Shown: piece by piece, positions 1-10,600 of the stretch
Layout of the letters: each line of letters begins with the position of its first letter
Position numbering within the stretch: position 1 is the stretch's first letter
Source of the DNA: JALYXV01 sp963791545
GTDB taxonomy: Bacteria; Actinomycetota; Acidimicrobiia; Acidimicrobiales; Palsa-688
Reading direction: 5' to 3'
Assembly: GCA_963791545.1 (NCBI GenBank)
Contig: CAWBSR010000006.1
Location: 10,199 to 74,198 of the forward strand
Length of the DNA stretch: 64,000 nucleotides
Notes under the pieces: model-generated
The model's input: the letters and a program-made list of their open reading frames with translations, nothing else
Told to the model about the DNA's origin: nothing
Database searches by the model: none
Made by a program: the position numbers and the translations under genes

Positions 1-2
1 GC

Positions 3-80
3 CCGGAGAAGCCCCTGGGTAGCCTGGCCACCAGTTCCGGGGGGCGGGGCTTCTTCTCCAAGGTCTTCAAGACCAGATGA
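3..80 (+). CDS. C-terminal end of an unidentified upstream gene (partial)
   Basis: One frame is open from the window edge to a TGA at 78-80 and ends in the residues GFFSKVFKTR. Its stop codon overlaps the ATG of the following kinase gene in an ATGA junction, the arrangement seen at most operon junctions in this window. This suggests translational coupling to the kinase. Only about 25 residues are visible, so no family can be named. Confidence 0.5.
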   Translation, partial: PEKPLGSLATSSGGRGFFSKVFKTR

Positions 81-1066
81 GTCGCCACGCCCCGGGTGAC
101 CTGCTCGACCACTACCGGATCGAGGAGTTGCTGGGCTCGGGCGCCTACGCCGAGTCGTACAAGGCCACCGACACCCGCGACGGGCGCACGGTCGTCCTCA
201 AAGTGCCTGACCCGGCCCTGTTGGCGGAGCCGGCCGCGTTCCAGCGCTACCGGCGCGAGGCCGATGTGGCCCGGCGGCTCAGGCATCCGAGCGTCCAGGG
301 GGCGATCGACGCCGGCGAATCGCGCACCGCTCCCTACCTCGTCCTCGATTACGTCGACGGGGTGTCGCTGCGCAAGCGGGTGCGCTCCTTCGGCGGCCCG
401 GTCCCGATCGACAAGATCCGCGATTGGGGCCACCAACTGGCGGCCGGCCTCGCCTACCTGCACGGCCAGGGGGTCGTCCACCGTGACCTCAAGCCTGAGA
501 ACATCCTGGTCACCCCGGACGACCGCCTCGTCATCGCCGACTTCGGCACCGCGGCCCTGGCGGGGGCCCGCCGCCTGACCTGGAAACACCTCTCCGAGAG
601 CCTGGGCACGCCCGATTACATGAGCCCCGAGCAGGTCCAGGGCGACCGAGGCGACGCCCGCAGCGATGTCTACTCCTGGGGCATCATGCTCTACGAGCTG
701 TTGACGGGCAAGGTCCCCTTCGATGGCGACAACTTCATGGCGGTCATGGCGGGCCACCTGCAGGGGGACCCGAAACCCATCCACAAGCTCCGCCCCGACG
801 TGGCCCCGCAGCTCGAAGCAGTGGTGACCCACGCCATGCGCCGCCACCCGGAGCACCGCTACCCGTCGGCCGAGGCGCTGCTCGCCGATCTCGACCAACT
901 CGACAAGGTCGACCCGGCGGCCTACGACACCAGCCCCGAGACGCCGATGGGCGGGATGGCGGCGACCGAGTCCTCCCGGCGCCTGTGGGCGGTGGCGGCC
1001 ATCATCTCGGCCAGCTTCCTCGCCTTGTCGGCGCTCATCGTGATCCTGTCCATCGTCCTACGGTAA
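77..1066 (+). CDS. Membrane-anchored serine/threonine protein kinase
   Basis: A 329-residue Hanks-type kinase that phosphorylates Ser/Thr of unknown targets at the cytoplasmic face of the membrane. The glycine-rich loop is GSGAYAES (about residues 20-27), the ATP-binding lysine is K42, the catalytic loop is HRDLKPEN with D137, the DFG motif carries D155, and TPDYMSPEQ marks the activation segment. A single hydrophobic segment (about 305-328) closes the protein with almost nothing beyond it, so there is no extracellular PASTA or other sensor domain as in PknB. The start ATG overlaps the stop of the preceding frame. The gene is followed after 12 bp by a glutamine-synthetase family gene, so the two are probably co-transcribed; whether the kinase acts on that enzyme is unknown. 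Confidence 0.93.
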   Translation: MSRHAPGDLLDHYRIEELLGSGAYAESYKATDTRDGRTVVLKVPDPALLAEPAAFQRYRREADVARRLRHPSVQGAIDAGESRTAPYLVLDYVDGVSLRKRVRSFGGPVPIDKIRDWGHQLAAGLAYLHGQGVVHRDLKPENILVTPDDRLVIADFGTAALAGARRLTWKHLSESLGTPDYMSPEQVQGDRGDARSDVYSWGIMLYELLTGKVPFDGDNFMAVMAGHLQGDPKPIHKLRPDVAPQLEAVVTHAMRRHPEHRYPSAEALLADLDQLDKVDPAAYDTSPETPMGGMAATESSRRLWAVAAIISASFLALSALIVILSIVLR

Positions 1067-1078
1067 GAAAGAACCCAG

Positions 1079-2389
1079 GTGACCAATCTCGAAGGCCTGA
1101 AGTGGGTCCGGCTGGTGTTCGTGGACGTGTTCGGTGCCGCCCACGCGGTGGTGCTCCCCGCCGACCGCTTCGTCACCGCGGTGGAAAAAGGGGCGCCGTT
1201 CGACGGTTCCGCGCTCGCCGGGCGTGTCCGCCATTTCGAAGAGGACATGCTCCTCCGGCCGGACCTGGCCACCATGGTGGACCTGGGCGAAGGGCAAGGT
1301 CGGGTGGCGTGCTCGGTGACCGGTCCCAACGGGCTCCCGTGGCTGGGCGACCCCCGCACCGCCCTGGTCAGGCTGCTCGATGATCTCGGCGATAGGGCCT
1401 CTACTTATATGGCGGCTGCCGAGCTGGAGTTCTACGTGCTCCGGCCCGACGGGGGCCCCGTCGATCGGGGCGGTTATTACGGCCAGCTGGACGGGCCCGG
1501 CATGGCTGTGGCCCGCGGCGCCGCCGAGCGGCTGGCGGACTTCGCGGTGCCCGCCATCCGGGCCCATCTCGAGTCGGGACCGGGCCAGTACGAGTTGGAC
1601 CTGGCCTCCATGACACCCCTTGCGTTGGCGGATGCCCTGGTGCTGACCAAGGAGGTGCTACGGGATGAGGCGACCCGGGCCGGGTTGCGGGTGACGTTCA
1701 TGGCCCGCCCGTTTTCCGGCCAACCCGGCTCGGGACTGCACCTGCAGCAACACCTGGAGCCGGCCGGGTCGCCAGTTGCCGGCCCCGCCACCCCGGTCAG
1801 GGCCACCTCGGCGGCCGGCTCCGGGGGCGGCCTGTTCGACGAGAAGGGTGGTTTGACCCCGACCGGATTGGCGTTCGTGGCCGGGCAGCTGGTGCACGCC
1901 CCGGGCCTGACGGCCCTGGCGGCGCCGAACGTCAACTCCTACAAACGGCTGAACGGCGGCTTCGAGGCCCCGAGCGACGTCATGTGGGGCCATCTCAACC
2001 GCTCCGCCCTGGTGCGGGTGGGCAGCTCCGGCGAGCAGCGGCCCGCGGTCGAGTTCCGCCTCGCCGATCCCGCCGCCAACCCCTACCTCCTGGTGGGCGG
2101 TTTGCTGGCCGCGGCCGTCCACGGCATGAACGAGGACCTCGATCCCGGGGCCCCCTTCGAGGAGGACATCCGGGGCTACGACCCGGCGACCGCAACCGCC
2201 ATCCAGGTACGGACGCTGCCCCGGGACCTGGACTCTGCCCTGGACGCCCTCCTGGCCGACGACGTGCTGGTCGACGCCTTCGACAGCCGCCTACTCTCCC
2301 CCCTCGTCGACGGGCGCCGGGCCGAGGCGGACCGTTTCCGCGGCCAGGTCACTCCTTGGGAGGTGGATCACTATCTAGATGAGGCCTAG
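1079..2389 (+). CDS. Glutamine synthetase family protein
   Basis: A 436-residue member of the glutamine synthetase catalytic family, which ligates ammonia or an amine to the gamma-carboxylate of glutamate using ATP. Recognisable family blocks are AELEFYVL (about residue 119), FSGQPGSGLHLQQ (about 215), NVNSYKRL (about 285) and EFRLADPAANPYL (about 325). It is shorter than housekeeping type I GlnA (about 470 residues) and the N-terminal beta-grasp part is compact, so it may be a gamma-glutamyl-amine ligase or a GlnA paralogue rather than the main glutamine synthetase. The GTG start has only a weak purine-rich sequence before it. Its last 41 bases overlap the 3' end of the convergent esterase-like gene. 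Confidence 0.85.
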   Translation: MTNLEGLKWVRLVFVDVFGAAHAVVLPADRFVTAVEKGAPFDGSALAGRVRHFEEDMLLRPDLATMVDLGEGQGRVACSVTGPNGLPWLGDPRTALVRLLDDLGDRASTYMAAAELEFYVLRPDGGPVDRGGYYGQLDGPGMAVARGAAERLADFAVPAIRAHLESGPGQYELDLASMTPLALADALVLTKEVLRDEATRAGLRVTFMARPFSGQPGSGLHLQQHLEPAGSPVAGPATPVRATSAAGSGGGLFDEKGGLTPTGLAFVAGQLVHAPGLTALAAPNVNSYKRLNGGFEAPSDVMWGHLNRSALVRVGSSGEQRPAVEFRLADPAANPYLLVGGLLAAAVHGMNEDLDPGAPFEEDIRGYDPATATAIQVRTLPRDLDSALDALLADDVLVDAFDSRLLSPLVDGRRAEADRFRGQVTPWEVDHYLDEA

Positions 2390-4436
2390 CCCAATGGTCC
2401 GGCTCAGGTAGAAGCGGGGGCGGCGGCTCGGCAGCCGGCTTGTCCCCGGGTGGCCAAAAGGGCTCGGGTTCCATGAGGGTGGGCGGGATGAATTTTCGGG
2501 GCTCGGGTTCGACCAGGGACGCCGGTTCGGGCTCGGCTCCGATGCCGGCGGGCCAGGACCGTGCCTCGGGCTCGGGCGTCGCCTCCGGCTGGGAATCGGC
2601 AAGGTGGGGCTCGGGCTCGCGCGTCGCCTCCGGCTGGGAATCGGCAGGACTCGGCTCGGGCTCCCAAGTCGCCTCCGGCTGGGGCTGCGGCTGGGGCTCG
2701 GACTGGGCCTCGTGCTCGTTGAGGCTGCGCTCAGGCTCGACGGGGACGGGCTCGGGAGTCGGGCGGGGCTGGTTATCAAGGGGCGCTTCGTCGTCGGGCT
2801 CGGTCTGGGGCTGGGTTTGCGGCCCGGAGGTGGCTCGGGCTTGGGGCTCGGCTACCGCAGCCGCCCGCCGCCCGGTCCGGGGCGCCGCCGGGGCCGCGGC
2901 ACCCGACCTTGAGGCTCGGCGCAGGTTGAGGGTTTGGAACAGCGGGAGTCCGTCCCAGGCCCGCCGGCGCTCGACCGCCGGGTCCAGATCCAGGGAACTG
3001 CGGGACTTGATCGACATGACCGCCCGGCGTCCCGGTTGGTAGGACGGCCACGCGGGTAGCGCCGCAGTCCCCGGATCGCCGGTGCGGGCGAAGGTCAGGA
3101 TCACGTCCTGGAGCGTCTCCGCCACCACCCGGTCGGCTTTGCTTGACAATCCCGGGAAGGCGGCCTCCGGAGGCCCGGTGAAGTCCAGCCACGTAAAGGG
3201 GAGGTCGGCGCCATGGCACGGACCGAGCTGGTCGAAGGGTACCTGGCCCGGGGTGTGGTCGAACCGCATCATCCAGCTGCGCCCGCCGCCGCGATGATGG
3301 GCTTCGGCGGTGCGCACCGCGGGGAGCCCGAAGAGTAGGTCCGTCAGCAGGTCGGCCCGGCCCCGGTCGGTGCTGGTGGCGCCCTTCTGGTAGGTCGCGG
3401 TCAGCCTCTCCCAGGCCACGTCGCCGAACCAAGCCCGGGCCCGCAGCTCCTTGGCCTTGATGAAGCCTTCTGGAGAGATGGCCAGGTACAGGTTGGCCTC
3501 CTGCTGGCAGGTGCTGATGAGCAGCGGGACCGCCGCCGAGGCCCCGGCCATCAGGCCCGCCAACGGGTGGCCGGGGAGCACCGTCCCGTCGACGACGGGG
3601 AGGAAGGGCTCGCCTTCGAGCTCGGCGTCGTCGGCGTCGCGCATCAACGTGCCGGCCGCGGCCCGGAGGGCCGCGACCGGGAGGTCCTGCAGCTGGGCCA
3701 CGTCCCGGTAGTCGACGCCGAGCCCGTTGAGCATGCGGACCACCACGGCCCGAGACCGCCAGCGGCTCTGCACCTTGTCGGCGGCGCCGCTCTGCATGAC
3801 GGCGCGGTGGAACAGCCCGTTGGCGGCGGGCATGGCCAACAGGGCCCCGACGCAGCTGGCGCCCGAGGCCTGACCGATCACGGTGACCCGGGAGGGATCG
3901 CCACCAAAGGCCTCGATGTTGTCCTGGACCCAACGCAGCGCCGCCACCTGGTCGAGCAGGCCCACGTTGACCGCCGCCTCGTAGCCGGCCCCTCCGGCCG
4001 CGGCCAGATCCAGGAACCCCCAAGGACCCAGCCGGTAATTGATGGTCACGACGACCGTGTCCCCGCGGGTGGCCAGCCAGGACCCGTCGAAGTTGCTGCC
4101 GCTGCCGAATACGAAGGCGCCCCCGTGCAGCCACACCAGGACGGGGCGGCCCTTGGCCCGGCTCCGGGGAGCCCAGACGTTGAGATAGAGGCAGTCCTCG
4201 CTCTCCGGCTGGACGCCGGCGCCCGACGGTAGGACCAGGCCCGGGACCTCGGTCGAAATGCTCGAGGGGCCCAACTCGGTGGCGGTGCGAGGGCCATCCC
4301 ATGGCGGCGGGGGCTCGGGCGGCTGGAAGCGGCCCGCGCCGCGCGGGGCGGCGGCGTAGGGAACCCCCCGCCAGACCGTCACCTTGCCTTGCCGGGCCCC
4401 TTTGACCCCGAATTTGGACTGTCGTCCCGCAGCCAC
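2349..4436 (-). CDS. Carboxylesterase type B fold protein, probable pseudo-enzyme with acidic proline-rich tail
   Basis: About 695 residues from a GTG preceded by a good AAAGAGG ribosome site; another GTG at 4490 is possible. Residues 1-500 are clearly the carboxylesterase/cholinesterase fold: GVPYAAAPRG near the N-terminus, the SEDCLYLNVW block, the oxyanion-hole HGGAF, the NYRLGPWGFL block and the histidine block CHGADLPFTW. The nucleophile elbow, normally GESAG, reads GQASG, so alanine 190 sits where the serine should be. The Glu and His of the triad appear present. The last 170 residues are a low-complexity tail rich in Pro and Glu with repeated QPEAT and PEPE units. No signal peptide is evident. 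It is divergent from the giant surface-protein gene and its 3' end overlaps the glutamine-synthetase gene. It could still be active through the shifted serine; otherwise a binding protein. Confidence 0.85.
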   Translation of the reverse strand: MAAGRQSKFGVKGARQGKVTVWRGVPYAAAPRGAGRFQPPEPPPPWDGPRTATELGPSSISTEVPGLVLPSGAGVQPESEDCLYLNVWAPRSRAKGRPVLVWLHGGAFVFGSGSNFDGSWLATRGDTVVVTINYRLGPWGFLDLAAAGGAGYEAAVNVGLLDQVAALRWVQDNIEAFGGDPSRVTVIGQASGASCVGALLAMPAANGLFHRAVMQSGAADKVQSRWRSRAVVVRMLNGLGVDYRDVAQLQDLPVAALRAAAGTLMRDADDAELEGEPFLPVVDGTVLPGHPLAGLMAGASAAVPLLISTCQQEANLYLAISPEGFIKAKELRARAWFGDVAWERLTATYQKGATSTDRGRADLLTDLLFGLPAVRTAEAHHRGGGRSWMMRFDHTPGQVPFDQLGPCHGADLPFTWLDFTGPPEAAFPGLSSKADRVVAETLQDVILTFARTGDPGTAALPAWPSYQPGRRAVMSIKSRSSLDLDPAVERRRAWDGLPLFQTLNLRRASRSGAAAPAAPRTGRRAAAVAEPQARATSGPQTQPQTEPDDEAPLDNQPRPTPEPVPVEPERSLNEHEAQSEPQPQPQPEATWEPEPSPADSQPEATREPEPHLADSQPEATPEPEARSWPAGIGAEPEPASLVEPEPRKFIPPTLMEPEPFWPPGDKPAAEPPPPLLPEPDHWARPHLDSDPPPKE

Positions 4437-4577
4437 CGTTACCTCTTTGCTCTTGGAAACGACCTGTTGCCAACCTACCAGGGGGTCCACCGGGACGTTC
4501 CCGGCCGGCTCCGCAGCGGGCGCCCCCGGCCCCCGCGACCAGCCCTTTATACCTTTGGTCCTTCCTGGTGAGGGTGG

Positions 4578-4606
4578 TTGCGGTTCGGTTGTCCGTGAAG
4601 TACCGT
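4578..4606 (+). promoter_or_regulatory. Probable leaderless promoter of the giant surface protein
   Basis: TTGCGG (4578-4583) and TACCGT (4601-4606) are separated by 17 bp, and TACCGT ends 8 bases before the ATG at 4615. Transcription would therefore start at or next to the start codon. No ribosome-binding site precedes the ATG. The paralogous gene at 16344 has the same elements at identical spacing. Confidence 0.65.
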
Positions 4607-4614
4607 CCGCTGCC

Positions 4615-7600
4615 ATGTCAGGACTGCTCGGAGTTCTCGCGCTTGCGGCCACCCTTAGTCGGGAACCGGCCCAAGTCGCACCCATCAATACCGCTACTAC
4701 GGTCGCCGCTGGGCCCACGGGAGGCAGTGGACAGGCGACCGGTACCGGCGCGTCCAACAGCGGTGGCACCGGCGCGGGCGGAGTCTCGGGACCATCGACG
4801 AACAATTCGACCACATCGGGCAGTGCCACGTCTGGACCCGCGACCGCCACCGCGACCGTCACCGGCGGCACCAGCGGCGGTAGCGGTACGGCCACCCTGG
4901 CGCCTGTCGTGACTGCCACCAGCGGGGCCGGCGGAGCCGGCACCGCGACCGCCACCAGCGGGGCCACCAGCGGGGCGGCATCAGGTACCACCTTCTCGGG
5001 CGGCGTCGGCGGCGGCCCCGGCGGCGGTAGCGGCGCGGTCGCGGTCGTCGTCACCAGCGGAAACTCTGGTGCCGCGGTCGGAAACGCCACCGGGGGGACC
5101 TCGGGGCCGGCCACGGCCACCGCCACCGGCAACGCCACGTCGGGTGCCACCGGGGCATCGGTGACCTCGGCATCGGCGACCGGCGGGACCTCGGGCTCCG
5201 CGGTCGCCAGCCCGGTGTCGAGCAACACCGCCTCGTCGGGCAATGGCGGGGCATCGGGCCCGACCGGCAGCGCCTCCCAGACGTCACTGGCCGCCAGCGG
5301 CAACACCGGCAGCTCGGGCAGCGGCCCGAGCGGCGGGTCCGGTCAGGCGACCGCCACCGGCGCCGCGGGCTCCGGCTCCTCGGGCGCCGGCGGTGACTCA
5401 GGTGCCGCGACCAACACCTCGACCACCACCGGAGACGCGGCTACCGGCGCTGCCGGGGCCACCTCGGACGCCGTCGGCGGCAACACGGGCAGCTCCGGCG
5501 ATGCCACCAACGTCCCGGTGACCACCGCGTCCAGCGGTCCCGGCGGAGACGCCACCGTCGTCACCACCAGTGGTGGCACCGGACCGGCCACGTCGGGCAC
5601 CGTCTTCTCGGGCGCCGTCACCGGCGGCGGGGGCAGCGGCGCGGTCATGGTCACCGTGATCTCGGGCAACTCCGGCGCCGCCACCGGCACCGCCAACGGC
5701 GGTTCCTCGGGTGGCGCGGTCGCGAGCTCATCGGGCAATGCCACCTCGGGTTCCACGGGCGCTTCGACCACGACCTCCTCGGCCACCGGCGGCACATCCG
5801 GCAATGCCACCGCCAGCCCCAGTTCCAACAACACCGCGGGCACCGGCGATGGGGGCGCCTCGGGGGCCACCGGCACCGCCTCCCAGACCTCCATCAGTGC
5901 TTCGGGTGACACCGGCAGCACCGGCTCCGGCGCCACCGGTGGCTCCGGCCTCTCCGACGCCTCAGGCACGGCGACCTCCGGCGATTCGGGCCCCGGCGGC
6001 TTCTCCGGACCCGCCACCAACAGCTCGACCACCTCGGGCGACGCCACCTCGGGCGACGCCACTGGCGATTCCACCGCCTCCGGCGGCACCACCGGGGACT
6101 CCGGCGCCGCCACCAACGCCCCCGTCAACACGGCCACCTCCGGCGCCGGCGGCGACGCGGTTGCCGTCGTCGGTTCGGGTGCCACCGGCGCCGCCACCTC
6201 CGGCGCCGTTTTCTCGGGCGCCGTTACCGGCGGCGGCGGCAGTGGCGCGGTTCTCGTCACCGTCACCTCGGGCAGCTCCGGTGCCGCCACCGGCACCGCC
6301 ACCGGGGGCACTTCGGGGCCCGCCACCGCCCGCTCCACCGGCAACGCGGTTTCCGGAGCCACCGGCAGTTCCACCACCACCGCCTCGGCAACCGGCGGGA
6401 CGTCGGGCAGCGCCACCGCCAGCCCCAGTTCGACCAACGCCGCCGGCACCGGCAACGGGGGCGCCTCGGGGGCCACTGGCAGCGCCTCGCAAACCTCCAA
6501 CTCGACGTCCGGCTCGACCGGCGGGGCCGGTCCCTCGGGCGGGTCGGGTGCCTCTACTACGACCGGCGCCGCGATCTCCGGTGACTCCGGCACCGGCGGT
6601 GACTCCGGTCCCGCGACCAATGCGTCGGACACGACCGGTGCCGCCACCAGCGGCGCCGCCGGCGGCAGCGCCACGGCCACGGGTGGCAACACCGGCTCTT
6701 CCGGCGCCGCCACCAACGTGCCCGTCAACACCGCCAACAGCGGCGCGGGCGGCGACGCCGTCGTCGTTGCGACGTCGGGCGACACCGGCGCCGCCACCTC
6801 GGGCGCCGCCTTCTCGGGCGCCGTCAGCGGCGGGGGCGGCAGCGGCGCGGTCGCTGTCCACGTGACCTCGGGCAGCTCGGGTGCCGTCAACGGCACCGCC
6901 AACGGCGGGTCGACCGGCGCCGCCACCGCCACCTCCTCCGGCAACGCCGTCTCCGGGGCGACCGGCGACTCGATCACCCACGCCTCGGCGACAGGGGGAA
7001 CCTCGGGCAACGCCAAGGCCAGCCCCAGTTCCACCAATGCCGCCGGCACCGGCAACGGCGGCGCCTCGGGGGCCACCGGTTCCGCCTCCCAGACTTCCGG
7101 TTCCACCTCGGGCAACACAGGCGCCCCGGGCGGTCCCACCGGCGGGTCCGGCAACGCCGGCGCGACCGGTTTCGCCGGCTCAGGCTTCTCCGGTGACGGC
7201 GGCTTCTCGGGCGCTGCGACCAACACGTCGACCACCACCGGATCGGCCACCAGCGGCGGCGCCACGGGCAGCGCGGTCGCGCTGGGCGGCACGAGTGGCA
7301 ACTCGGGCGGCGCCACCTTGGCACCGGTCAACACCGCGATCAGCGGCGACGCGGGCTCGGCCACAGTGGTCGGGACCAGCGGCGCCACGGGCCCGGCCAC
7401 CTCGGGCGCCGCGTTCTCCGGTGATGTCACGGGCGGCGGTGGCAGCGGTGCCGTCGCGGTCACCGTGACCTCCGGCGCCTCGGGCGCCGTCACCGGCACC
7501 GCCACCGGCGGCACCTCCGGTCCTGCCACCGCCACCTCGACCGGCAACGCGATCAGCGGCACTACCGGCAGTTCGCTTACCACCGCCTCCGCCACCGGCG

Positions 7601-10600
7601 GTACCTCGGGTACCGCGACCGCCAGCCCCAAGTCCATAAACGCCGCGGGAACCGGCGACGGCGGGGCCTCGGGCGCCACCGGCTCGGCCTCGCAGACCTC
7701 GGCCGCCACCTCCGGCGACACCGGCGGCCCGACCTCCGCCGGTCCCACCGGAGGGTCCGGCAACGCCACCAGCCTGGGTGCGGCCATCTCCGGTGACTCG
7801 GGCACCGGCGGCGATTCCGGCGCCGCCACCAACGATTCGACGACCAGTGGGACCGCGACCAGCGGAGCCGCGGACGCCACCGCCACCTCCGTCGGCGGCA
7901 GCAGCGGCACCTCGGGCGCGGCTACCAACGTTCCGGTCAACACCGCCACCAGTGGTACCGGCGGCGACGCCACCGTGGTCACCACCAGCGGAGACACGGG
8001 CGCGGCCACATCGGGCGCCGCCTTCTCAGGCACAGTGACCGGCGGCGGCGGCAGCGGCGCGGTCGCAGTCACCGTGACCTCGGGCGCCTCCGGCGCCGCC
8101 ACCGGCACCGCCAACGGCGGCTCCACCGGCGCCGCCCACGCCAGCTCCTCGGGCGACGCCATCACCGGGGCCACCGGCGATGTCACCACCACCGCCTCCG
8201 CCACCGGCGGCACCAGCGGATCGGCCATCGCCAGCCCCTCCTCGGCCAACTTTGCCGGTACCGGCAACGGCGGGGCGTCGGGCCCGACCGGCTCGGCCTC
8301 CCAGACCTCCAGTGCCACCAGCGGCAACACCGACCCCCCGGCCGGGGCAACCGGCGCCTCGGGCGCGGCCGGCGCGGCCGGGTTCGCGGGGTCTGGGTTC
8401 TCCGGCGACGGCGGGTTCTCCGGCGACGCCACCAACACCTCGAGCACCGCGGGTACCGCCACCAGCGGCGACGCCACCGCCAGCGCAGCGAGCGTGGGCG
8501 GCATTAGCGGGAACTCGGGCGATGCCACCAACGCCCCCGTCAACACCGCCACCTCCGGCGACGGCGGCGAGGCCAGTGCCATCAACACCAGCGGCGACTC
8601 GGGCGCCGCCACCTCGGGTGCCGCGTTCTCGGGTGATGTCTCCGGCGGTGGCGGCAGCGGCGCCGTCAGCGTCACCGTCGCCTCGGGAGCCACCGGCGAC
8701 GCCACCGGCGACGCCACCGGCGGCACTTCCGGCGCCGCCAGCGCCGCCTCGGCCGGCGACGCCATTTCCGGAGCCACGGGAGACGTCACCACGACCGCCT
8801 CGGCGACCGGCGGATCGTCGGGCGATGCCGTTGCCAATCCCGCTTCGAGCAATACCGCCACCACCGGCGACGGTGGCGCCTCGGGTGCCACCGGCAGCGC
8901 CTCCCAGACCTCCTCCGCCACCTCGGGCGACACCGGCAGCCCCACCAGCACCGGCTCGACAGGTGGCTCCGGCGCCGCCGGCAGCCTCGGCGCCGCCATC
9001 TCGGGCGACTCCGGCGACGGCGGCGACTCCGGAGCCTCGACGAACACCTCCGACACCACCGGCACCGCCACCACCGGGGCCGCGGGCGCCAGCGCCGTCA
9101 CCGTCGGCGGTGTCTCCGGCAACTCGGGAGCGGCCACCGACGCTGCGGTCAACACCGCCACGAGTGGTGAAGGCGGCGATGGCACCGCGTTGTCGACCAC
9201 CGGCGACAGCGGGGCGGCAACTTCGGGCACCGCCTTCTCGGGCGACGTGTCCGGAGGCGGCGGCAGCGGCGCCGTCAACGTCAACGTGGACGGCGGCACC
9301 TCCACCTCCGCCTTCTCGGGCGACGTGTCCGGAGGCGGCGGCAGCGGCGCCGTCAACGTGACCGTCGGCGGCGGGAGCTCGGGGATCGCATCCTCTGGCG
9401 ATGTCATGGGCGGCGGCGGTAGCGGGGCGGTCAACGTCGTCGCAGGCGGCGCCTCGGGCGTCGCATCCTCGGGTGACGTAACCGGCGACGGAGGCAGTGG
9501 CTCCGTCGACGTCACCGTCGGCGCCCCCAGCACCGGGGCAACCGGCTCGGCCTCCGACAGCGCCAATGGCGGCTCTTCGGGTGCCGCCACCGCCGGGTCG
9601 ACCGGCGACGCCGTCTCCGGCGCCACCGGCGACGTCACCACCTCGGCGTCGGCGACCGGCGGCAGTAGCGGCGACGCCACGGCCGACCCGACCTCGTCCA
9701 ACGACGCCAGCTCCGGCGACGGCGGCGCCTCGGGTACGACCGGCAGCGCCTCCCAGACCTCCAATGCCACCACCGGCAACACCGACCCCCCTTCGGGTAC
9801 CACCGGCGCTTCGGGTGCCGCCACCTCGATCGGGTTTGCGGGCTCCGGTTTCTCCGGCGACGGTGGCTTCTCCGGTGCCGCTACCAACGACTCGTTCACC
9901 ACGGGCAGCGCCACCAGCGGCGCCGCCTCCGCGACTGCGGTCGCGGTGGGCGGGATCAGCGGCACCTCGGGCGATGCCACCAACATTCCCGTCAACACCG
10001 CCACCAGTGGCGCCGGCGGCGATGGCATCAGCGGAACGGGCGGCACATCGGGTAGCGCCACCGCCACCTCGGCGGGCGACGCCACAACCGGCGCCACCGG
10101 TGACGTCCTGACGACGGCGGCGGCTACCGGCGGCTCATCGGGTAGCGCCACGTCGAGCCCGTCGTCCACCAACAGCGCCACCACCGGTGCCGGGGGGGCC
10201 TCCGGCAATACCGGTACCGCCTCCCAGACGTCCGACGCAGCGTCGGGTGACACCGGCAGCCCGACCACCACCGGGGCCACCGGGGGCTCGGGTGCCGCTC
10301 TCAGTGTCGGCGCCGCCATCTCGGGCGACTCCGGCACCGGCGGCGACTCCGGCGATGCCACCAACGGGTCCGATACCACAGGGACCGCGACCAGCGGCGC
10401 CGCAGACGCCAGCGCCGTCGCGATCGGCGGCAACAGCGGCACCTCGGGCGCCGCCACCAACATCCCCGGCAACACCGCCAGCAGCGGTGAGGGCGGCGAC
10501 GGCCTTGGCGGCAATGGCGGTTCTTCCGGCGCCGCCACGGCTGCTTCTGTCGGCGACGCCACCAGCGGCGCGACCGGAGATTCGGTCACCCATGCGTCGG

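Noticed and set aside
4437..5306. Upstream extension of the esterase-like frame to 5306
   Set aside because: The added residues are the antisense of the giant repeat; family sequence starts only near 4436, where a ribosome site and GTG are found.
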